Positions 1 through 7,247 of a stretch of 64,000 nt of DNA are shown here, in pieces. The notes below the pieces were generated by a model. The model was not told the origin of the DNA and ran no database searches. It worked only from the letters and a program-made list of their open reading frames with translations. This DNA comes from Gallionellaceae bacterium. GTDB taxonomy: Bacteria > Pseudomonadota > Gammaproteobacteria > Burkholderiales > Thiobacillaceae. The position numbers and the translations under genes are program-made. Where the stretch lies: positions 1-64,000 of the forward strand of contig JAQTLN010000011.1 in assembly GCA_028714875.1 (NCBI GenBank), read 5' to 3'. The first letter of the stretch is position 1, and every line of letters starts with the position of its first letter.

Positions 1-86
1 TGCGGGAGACCCTGGAGAAGCTGCCGGCTTGGCCGAATAGCCGGATCGATGAGCTGCTGCCGTTGCGGGGCGTTTCCAACTCCTGA
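1..86 (+). pseudogene. C-terminal end of a transposase-like ORF (IS66-like tail), cut by window edge
   Basis: Frame 3 reads RETLEKLPAWPNSRIDELLPLRGVSNS*, resembling the C-terminus of IS66-type transposases; only 27 codons visible. Confidence 0.45.
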
Positions 87-126
87 CTTGCGGGCTTTCG
101 TACTGGTGGGACGGCTGGACGCTTAC

Positions 127-1295
127 GCGGCTTCATCGCTACCTGGCGATCCAACTCCAAGCTTGAGCGGGACGATCGTCAGGTAGTCGCCGCGCGCCAA
201 CCTGGCCTACGCCGGCGGCACGGGCGTTACGGCCGTAGGCCAGGTTGCGGCTTCATCGCTACCTGGCGATCCAACCCCAAGCTTGAGAAGGATGGTCGTC
301 AGGTAGCCGCTACGCGCCAACCTGACCTACGCGGGCGGCGCGGGCATTACGACCGTAGGCCAGGTTGCGGCTTCATCGCTACCTGGCGATCCAACCCCAA
401 GCTTGAGCGGGACGATCGTCAGGTAGTCGCCGCGCGCCAACCTGACCTACGCGGGCGGCGCGGGCTTTACGGCTGTAGGCCAGGTTGCGGCTTCATCGCT
501 ACCTGGCGATCCAACCCCAAGCTTGAGAGGGACGGTCGTCAGGTAGTCGCTACGCGCCAACCTGACCTACGCGGGCGGCGCGGGCATTACGACCGTAGGC
601 CAGGTTGCGGCTTCATCGCTACCTGGCGATCCAACCCCAAGCTTGAGTGGGACGATCGTCAGGTAGCCGCTGCGCGCCAACCTGACCTACGCCGGCGGCA
701 CTGGTGTTACGACCGTGGGCCAGGTTGCGGCTTCATCGCTACCTGGCGATCCAACCCCAAGCTTGAGCGGGACGATCGTCAAGTAGCCGCTGCGCGCCAA
801 CCTGACCTACTCGGGCGGCGCGGGCATTACGACCGTAGGCCAGGTTGCGGCTTCATCGCTACCTGGCGATCCAACCCCAAGCTTGAGCGGGACGATCGTC
901 AGGTAGTCGCTGCGCGCCAACCTGACCTACGCCGGCGGCACGGGCATTACGACCGTAGGCCAGGTTGCGGCTTTATCGCTACCTGGCGATCCAACCTCAA
1001 GCTTGAGAGGGACGGTCGTCAGGTAGTCGCTACGCGCCAACCTGACCTACGCGGGCGGCGCGGGCGTTACGGCCGTAGGCCAGGTTGCGGCTTCATCGCT
1101 ACCTGGCGATCCAACCTCAAGCTTGAGTGGGACGATCGTCAGGTAGTCGCTACGCGCCAACCTGATCTACGCTGGCGGCGCGGGCGTTACGGCCGTAGGC
1201 CAGGTTGCGGCTTTATCGCTACCTGGCGATCCAACCCCAAGCTTGAGCGGGACGATCGTCAGGTAGTCGCTGCGCGCCAACCTGACCTACGCCGG
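127..1295 (+). repeat. Array 1: ~10 tandem 120-bp BIME units, each with two REP-like hairpins
   Basis: Unit GTAGGCCAGGTTGCGGCTTCATCGCTACCTGGCGATCCAACCCCAAGCTTGAGCGGGACGATCGTCAGGTAGTCGCTGCGCGCCAACCTGACCTACGC... recurs at an exact 120-bp period without indels. Confidence 0.97.
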
Positions 1296-1309
1296 CTGCT
1301 CAATCACGG

Positions 1310-1576
1310 ACTGCTTCAAGTTGAAGTACTCTGCGGATGCATCAATGGCTTGCGTCATCGGCGCCCAGTTCGCGCATACGCGTGCTGAAAGTTTCAAAGC
1401 GGCTCACCCGCCAATTGCCGCTTTGCCTTCAGATAGTTACTGAAATGTTGTTTCCAGCGGATATCCGGCGGTACCGATTCGATCACGGCCAAGGGTCTTG
1501 ATCCCGTCAGCCATGATTGGAAGCGAACGCTAGCACGACGGCTCAAGATGTTGCGCTTCTTTGGCGAGAATGCCAC
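1310..1576 (-). pseudogene. Degraded ORF remnant, possibly nucleotidyltransferase substrate-binding (HEPN/NTSB)-like
   Basis: Minus-strand ORF contains DIRWKQHFSNYLKAKRQL, similar to N-termini of NTSB/HI0074-type proteins, then stops; further short open segments follow in other frames. Confidence 0.35.
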
Positions 1577-1587
1577 TTCAATGGTTT

Positions 1588-3012
1588 TCAGGGCACGAGG
1601 ACGTCCGTCAGCGGATGCCGTTGCCTGAGCGCCGTTGCCAGGGCCTGCTTGGCGCTGTCATCACCATGCACCAGGCGGATTTGTTTTGGTTTGCCGCGCA
1701 TGCGGCCGATGAAGTTGAGCAGGTCTTTCTGATCGGCGTGGGCGGAGTAGCCGCCGAGGGTGTGGATGCCGGCGAGGATGTCGTGGCGCTGGCCATCGAG
1801 TATCACGTAGCCACCCTTGGGGCCGTATTTCTGGATGTCTCTGCCCGGGGTGCCCGCCGCCTGGTAGCCGACGAACAGAACGTCGTGGCGTGGGTCGCCG
1901 AGCATGGCCTTGAGGTAGTTGACGATGCGGCCACCGCTGCACATGCCGCTGGCGGCGATGACGATGGCGGGGCGGGCGGTGCGTGCCAGGTAGTCCACCG
2001 TTTGCAGGTGGGTGGCATGGTCGTCGATGGTGGTGAGTTGTTCGAAGGCCAGGGGGTGGCGGCCAGCGGCCAGTTTGCGCCGGGCTTCGTTGTCCCAGTG
2101 TTCGCGCAGTTGTGCGTAGCCGGCGGTGAAGTCCGCCGCTAGAGGGGAGTCGACGATGATGTCCAGGTCGTCCCAATTCACGCCAGGCGCGGCGGGGCGC
2201 TGGCGGTTTTTGTGGATAATCTCTTCCAGCTCGTAGAGCAACTCCTGGGTGCGGCCGATGCTGAAGGCGGGAATGAGCACCGTGCCTTTGTTGCCGAAGG
2301 CGTGTTCGCACAGGGCTTGCAGGCGCTTGCGGCGGTCTTTTCGGCTTTCGTGGGTGCGGTCGCCATAGGTGCTTTCCAGGACGACGACATCGGCGGCATA
2401 GGGGGATTTGGGCGCGGGCAGCAGGGGAGTGTAAGGGGCGCCCAAGTCGCCGGAGAACACGATGCGTTGCTTGCCTTTACCCTGCTTCAACTCGAATTCG
2501 ACGTAAGCGGAACCGAGGATATGGCCGGCGGGGGAAAGCTTGACGCGCAACCCCGGGTCACCCGCGATGGCGGTGTGCCACTGCTTGTAGGGCAAGGCGA
2601 TGATCTGCTGGCGCATCTGCGCCAGGAAGCGGTCGATGAGGGTTTGGTTCCGGGTGAAGCCGATTTTGAGGGCATCTTCCAGCACCAGCGGCAAGAGTAC
2701 GGCGGAGGCCTGGCTACATAATATCGGCCCACGGAAACCGGCGGCCAGCAGGTAAGGAATGCGCCCGACATGGTCGATGTGAACATGGGTGACCACCAGG
2801 GCACGCACCTGATCGACAGGGAAAGTGATGTTGAGCCGATCGGCGCCGGCACCCTCGCTGGAAGTCTCCGCACCCTGAAACAGGCCACAATCCACCAGCA
2901 CGGACTGGCCATCGCCCAGGGCAAGTTGGTGGCAGGAGCCGGTGACACCATTGACGGCGCCGTGGTGGGTGATTGCGTATGGAGGGTTCGTGATTGTTGC
3001 AGTAGCACACAT
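1588..3012 (-). CDS. MBL-fold beta-CASP RNA-processing exonuclease/metallohydrolase family protein
   Basis: 474 aa; HVHIDHVGRIPYLL metal-binding motif, late IAASGMCSGGRIVNYL and GGYSAHADQKDLL motifs typical of beta-CASP/RMMBL proteins. Confidence 0.88.
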   Translation of the reverse strand: MCATATITNPPYAITHHGAVNGVTGSCHQLALGDGQSVLVDCGLFQGAETSSEGAGADRLNITFPVDQVRALVVTHVHIDHVGRIPYLLAAGFRGPILCSQASAVLLPLVLEDALKIGFTRNQTLIDRFLAQMRQQIIALPYKQWHTAIAGDPGLRVKLSPAGHILGSAYVEFELKQGKGKQRIVFSGDLGAPYTPLLPAPKSPYAADVVVLESTYGDRTHESRKDRRKRLQALCEHAFGNKGTVLIPAFSIGRTQELLYELEEIIHKNRQRPAAPGVNWDDLDIIVDSPLAADFTAGYAQLREHWDNEARRKLAAGRHPLAFEQLTTIDDHATHLQTVDYLARTARPAIVIAASGMCSGGRIVNYLKAMLGDPRHDVLFVGYQAAGTPGRDIQKYGPKGGYVILDGQRHDILAGIHTLGGYSAHADQKDLLNFIGRMRGKPKQIRLVHGDDSAKQALATALRQRHPLTDVLVP

Positions 3013-3081
3013 ATGGGTACCTCCCGTGTTATTGCCGCGTCAGCGGGCATCGAGTTGGGTGTGATTTTAGTCGTAGGGCTG

Positions 3082-3292
3082 TTGGATCGTCAGGTAGCGA
3101 TGAAGCCGCAACCTGACCTACGTCGTCTTCGCAGGTGCAGCCATCCCCAGTAGGTCAGGTTGGCGCGCAGCGACTACCTGACGTAGCGCGCCGCTCAAGT
3201 TGGATCGTCAGGTAGCGATGAGGCCGCAACCTGACCTACTCGGGAATATTCACGCTTGCGTTGTAGGCCAGGTTGCCGGAGGCTACCTGGCA
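3082..3292. repeat. RAYT-proximal REP cluster (left)
   Basis: Hairpins TCAGGTAGCGATGAAGCCGCAACCTGA, TCAGGTTGGCGCGCAGCGACTACCTGA, TCAGGTAGCGATGAGGCCGCAACCTGA and CCAGGTTGCCGGAGGCTACCTGG. Confidence 0.93.
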
Positions 3293-3316
3293 CTCCAGAC
3301 ATCAAACCTCCACGCC

Positions 3317-3820
3317 ATGTCCAACCTGCGCCGCTACCCCAACCTTGGCCATCCGGTATTTCTCACCTTGGTTTGCCGCGACCGTGCGGCGCATCTAGGC
3401 AGCGACAATGCGAAGACGTTGTTTCTCGAAGTGTTGCGTGGTCTCAAGCAGGAACAGCCGTTCCGACTGCACGCACATGTTCTGCTGGATGACCATGCTC
3501 ATCTGTTGCTGACCCCGGAAGATGGTAATTTCTCCGCGATCGTGCAGCGCTTGAAATTGCGTTTCACGCGGCGCTTGAAGCGAGGGGAATCGGCTTCCCT
3601 CTGGCAACCGCGCTTCTGGGATCACTGCATTCGCGATGCCGATGATCTCGCCCGGCATCTCGACTACATCCACTACAACCCGGTGAAACATGGACTGGCC
3701 CGATGCGCGACGGAATATCCCTGGTCTTCTTTGCGTGCACATATCGAGCGCGGACATTACCCGGCGGATTGGGGTAGTTCAGGCATGCCAGGGCAACTGG
3801 CCGGGATGGAGTTGGAGTAA
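3317..3820 (+). CDS. REP-associated tyrosine transposase (RAYT, Y1_Tnp/HUH family)
   Basis: 167 aa from ATG at 3317; HVLLDDHAHLLLTPE (HUH-type HAH), DYIHYNPVKHGL catalytic-Tyr motif, SLWQPRFWDHCI; flanked on both sides by REP hairpins. Confidence 0.93.
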   Translation: MSNLRRYPNLGHPVFLTLVCRDRAAHLGSDNAKTLFLEVLRGLKQEQPFRLHAHVLLDDHAHLLLTPEDGNFSAIVQRLKLRFTRRLKRGESASLWQPRFWDHCIRDADDLARHLDYIHYNPVKHGLARCATEYPWSSLRAHIERGHYPADWGSSGMPGQLAGMELE

Positions 3821-3840
3821 TGGCAAGTTTGAGGGAACGA

Positions 3841-4105
3841 TCGTCAGGTAGCCTCCGGCAACCTGACCTACGCTGGCGGCACAAGCGTTACGGCCGTAGG
3901 TCAGGTTGCAGCTTCATCGCTACCTGACGATCCAACTTGAGCGGCACTATCGTCAGGTAGTCGCTACGCGCCAACCTGACCTACGCCGGCGACACAAGCG
4001 TTACGGCCGTAGGTCAGGTTGCGGCTTCATCGCTACCTGACGATCCAACTTGAGCGGCACTGTCGTCAGGTAGTCGCTACGCGCCAACCTGACCTACGAG
4101 GTATC
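3841..4105. repeat. RAYT-proximal REP/BIME cluster (right), 113-bp period
   Basis: TCAGGTAGCCTCCGGCAACCTGA followed by two units with GTAGGTCAGGTTG starts at 3896 and 4009. Confidence 0.93.
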
Positions 4106-5524
4106 ACGAGACAGGCGGGCCAGACACGTTGTCGCGAGTTCCACTGCGCGTTCCTGGTTGTCGGCCTCGGCATAGCAGCGCAGCTCCGGGGCGTTACCGG
4201 AGGGACGCAGGTGGATGATTTCACCGTTCTCGAAGGTAATGCGCAGGCCGTCGGTTTGATTCATTTCCTTGGGCTCGCCGCACAAGGCGCCCAATAAATC
4301 GGCCAGGGCGGATTTCGACGCGACCAGTTGTTGCAGCAGTTGCCGGCTGCGTTCGCTGGGAAAGGATTGCAGGCGGTCGCTGGCTGTGTAGCGAGGCGGC
4401 AGGCCAAGGCTCAATTGCGATAGCTTGAGCCCCTGCGCGCGCGCGCTGACCAGGAGGGCGAGCATCGGCAACACGGCATCACGGGTGGGCAGGGCATGCA
4501 GGATGCGGCCGTCTTTTTCCAGACAGCTGCCGAGCAGGAAGCCGCCATTGGCTTCGAAGCCCGCGATGTTTTGGGTGCCCGACGCCGCCAGGTGTTCCAT
4601 CGCTTCAATCACATAGGGGGAGCCGATGCGGGTCCGCATAACTTGTTTGAAGACACCGGATTTTTCGATGGCGGTGTTGCAACTGACCGGGGTTGCGAGC
4701 GCTTCGGCACCGAGGTAGCGGGCGCACAGGAGCCCGACGATGTCGCCGCGAAACCAGTTGCCCTGTTCGTCGCCGATCAGAGGCCGGTCGGCGTCGCCGT
4801 CGGTGGACAGGATGGCGTCGAAACCATATTCGGCGGACCAGCGGCGTGCTTGCTGGACATCGGCTTCGCTGACGGCTTCGGTATCAATGGGAGTGAATTC
4901 GTCAGTGCGACCGAGGGAAATCACTTCAGCGCCTAGCGCTTCGAGTAGTTCCCGCAGCAGATCACGCGCGACGCTGGAGTGTTCATAAAAGCCGAGGCGC
5001 ATGCCGGCCAGGGCCTGGGGCGGGAAGAAGTCCAGATAGCGATCCAGGTACATCCGGCGGACGGCGGGATTGACTGCCGGCAGCATGGTGCTCAGGCCCT
5101 GCTCGGGCAGTTGCACGTCGGCCACCGCAATGCCGGCTTCATCCGACTTGGTGATTTCGCCCGTGGCGCGATAAAACTTGATGCCGTTGCGATCGAAGGG
5201 AATGTGGCTGCCGGTGACCACGAGCGCGGCGACGCCTTGCTCCTGGGCATAGTAGGCGAGCGCGGGGGTGGGCAGTGGCCCGCAGTAATCAATCTCCAGG
5301 CCGGCATGGCGGATGGCGGCCGCGCAGGCTGCGGCGATTTCGGGGCTGCTCGGGCGCAGGTCGATTCCCAACGCAACGCGGCTGCCGGCGGGCGCTGCGA
5401 TTACTTGCAGAAACGCGGTGGTGTAGGCGTAGCAAACCGCATCGGTCATGTCGGCTACCAGGCCGCGCGCGCCGCTGGTGCCGAAGCGCACGCCGCTGGA
5501 GTCCATGAGAGTTTGGATTTTCAT
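4094..5524 (-). CDS. Phosphohexomutase (phosphomannomutase/phosphoglucomutase family)
   Basis: 476 aa; RFGTSGARGLVADMT, VTGSHIPFDRNGIKFY active-site region, STDGDADRPLI, GFEANGGFLLG. Confidence 0.9.
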   Translation of the reverse strand: MKIQTLMDSSGVRFGTSGARGLVADMTDAVCYAYTTAFLQVIAAPAGSRVALGIDLRPSSPEIAAACAAAIRHAGLEIDYCGPLPTPALAYYAQEQGVAALVVTGSHIPFDRNGIKFYRATGEITKSDEAGIAVADVQLPEQGLSTMLPAVNPAVRRMYLDRYLDFFPPQALAGMRLGFYEHSSVARDLLRELLEALGAEVISLGRTDEFTPIDTEAVSEADVQQARRWSAEYGFDAILSTDGDADRPLIGDEQGNWFRGDIVGLLCARYLGAEALATPVSCNTAIEKSGVFKQVMRTRIGSPYVIEAMEHLAASGTQNIAGFEANGGFLLGSCLEKDGRILHALPTRDAVLPMLALLVSARAQGLKLSQLSLGLPPRYTASDRLQSFPSERSRQLLQQLVASKSALADLLGALCGEPKEMNQTDGLRITFENGEIIHLRPSGNAPELRCYAEADNQERAVELATTCLARLSRDTS

Positions 5525-5566
5525 AGGGTCTGGTTGCTTGTTAATAGATTGCTGAAAGTTTGATTG

Positions 5567-6692
5567 TGGATCGCCAGGTAGCGATGAAGCCGCAACCTGG
5601 CCTACGGTCGTAATGCCTGCGCCGCCCGAGTAGGTCAGGTTGGCGCGTAGCGACTACCTGACGTTCGTCCCGCGCAAGCTTGAGGTTGGATCGCCAGGTA
5701 GCGATGAAGCCGCAACCTGGCCTACGGCCGTAAAGCCTGTGCCGCCCGCGTAGGTCAGGTTGGCGCGTAGCGTCTACCTGACGTTGGTATCGCTCAAGCT
5801 TGGGGTTGGATCGCCAGGTAGCGATGAAGCCGCAACCTGGCCTACGGTCGTAACGCCTGTGCCGCCCGCGTAGGTCAGGTTGGCGCGTAGCGTCTACCTG
5901 ACGTTGGTATCGCTCAAGCTTGGGGTTGGATCGCCAGGTAGCGATGAAGCCGCAACCTGGCCTACGGCCGTAACGCCCGCGCCGCCGGCGTAGGTCAGGT
6001 TGGCGCGTAGCGACTACCTGACGATCGTCCCGCTCAAGCTTGGGGTTGGATCGCCAGGTAGCGATAAAGCCGCAACCTGGCCTACGGCCGTAACGCCCGC
6101 GCCGCCCACGTAGGTCAGGTTGGCGCGTGGCGACTACCTGACGATCGTTCCTCTCAAACTTGGGGTTGGATCGCCAGGTAGCGATGAAGCCGCAACCTGG
6201 CCTACGGTCGTAACGCCCGCGCCGCCGGCGTAGGTCAGGTTGGCGCGCAGCGACTACCTGACGTTCGTCCCGCTCAAGCTTGAGGTTGGATCGCCAGGTA
6301 GCGATAAAGCCGCAACCTGGCCTACGGTCGTAACGCCCGCGCCGCCGGCGTAGGTCAGGTTGGCGCGTGGCGGCTACCTGACGATCGTCCCGCTCAAGCT
6401 TGGGGTTGGATCGCCAGGTAGCGATAAAGCCGCAACCTGGCCTACGGCCGTAACGCCCGCGCCGCCGGCGTAGGTCAGGTTGGCGCGTGGCGACTACCTG
6501 ACGATCGTCCCACTCAAGCTTGAGGTTGGATCGCCAGGTAGCGATGAAGCCGCAACCTGGCCTACGGCCGTAACGCCCGCGCCGCCGGCGTAGGTCAGGT
6601 TGGCGCGTAGCGACTACCTGACGATCGTCCCTCTCAAGCTTGGAGTTGGATCGCCAGGCAGCGATAAAGCCGCAACCTGGCCTACGGCCGGC
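5567..6692 (-). repeat. Array 2: 9 complete 120-bp BIME units plus one terminal hairpin, inverted relative to array 1
   Basis: GGATCGCCAGGTAGCGATGAAGCCGCAACCTGGCCTACGG...GTAGGTCAGGTTGGCGCGTAGCGACTACCTGACG... repeated at exact 120-bp period. Confidence 0.97.
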
Positions 6693-6698
6693 TGTCAC

Positions 6699-7238
6699 TC
6701 AGGCGGCGACGAGGTGGTTGGCGGGGATCATGATCTGCTTTTCCCGGCCAAGCAGCGTCAGCAGCACGGCAACGCGTTCATCGGCGACATTCGAAACCAG
6801 CCCGGACAATCCTTTCAAGGGGCCGTCCGCGACCACAACCCGCACCCCCACCGCGAAGAGCGCGGCTTTGTCCGCCACTTGGCGCCCGCTCTGTTCAGCC
6901 AGTTCGCGTATCGCTTCGACCGCGGCATCGCTCAGCGTGGCGACCTCGCCGCCAAAACGAACCAAGCCAAGAACGCCGGGTGTACTCCGTATCGGGGCGA
7001 TGCTCTGTCCGTCACGGCCGCGGCGCACGAAGCAGTAGCGCGGGAACATGACTTGTTCCGTTCTGCTCCATGCCTCTTTCTTGCGCTCCCAATGAGCCAG
7101 CATGGGCAGGTAGACCGCGTAGCCTTGCTCGTTCAGCCGAGCCAGAGCTTTGGCTTCCTGCCGGGGTTTGGTTTGGCAGACATACCAGGCTTGAGCGGGG
7201 GTGGACGTGGACATCAGAGCTCTTGCCGCGCGTGACAA
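6699..7238 (-). CDS. rfaH: RfaH/NusG-family transcription elongation factor
   Basis: 179 aa; AQAWYVCQTKPRQEAKALARLNEQGYAVYLPM and C-terminal KOW-like GLSGLVSNV; adjacent to EPS genes. Confidence 0.85.
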   Translation of the reverse strand: MSRAARALMSTSTPAQAWYVCQTKPRQEAKALARLNEQGYAVYLPMLAHWERKKEAWSRTEQVMFPRYCFVRRGRDGQSIAPIRSTPGVLGLVRFGGEVATLSDAAVEAIRELAEQSGRQVADKAALFAVGVRVVVADGPLKGLSGLVSNVADERVAVLLTLLGREKQIMIPANHLVAA

Positions 7239-7247
7239 CCCAATTGA

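Noticed and set aside
127-1295. CRISPR array interpretation of the regular repeats
   Set aside because: Whole 120-bp unit is repeated including the putative spacers, each unit is a double hairpin, and no cas genes are present.
3200-3316. Extended N-terminus of the RAYT ORF
   Set aside because: This part translates REP sequence; ATG at 3317 starts the conserved MSNLRRYPNLGHPVFLTL domain.
5541-6698. 385-aa ORF with 40-aa tandem repeats
   Set aside because: It is array 2 read through in one frame because the unit is 120 bp; hairpin structure and non-coding siblings (113-bp units, array 1) explain it better than a protein.
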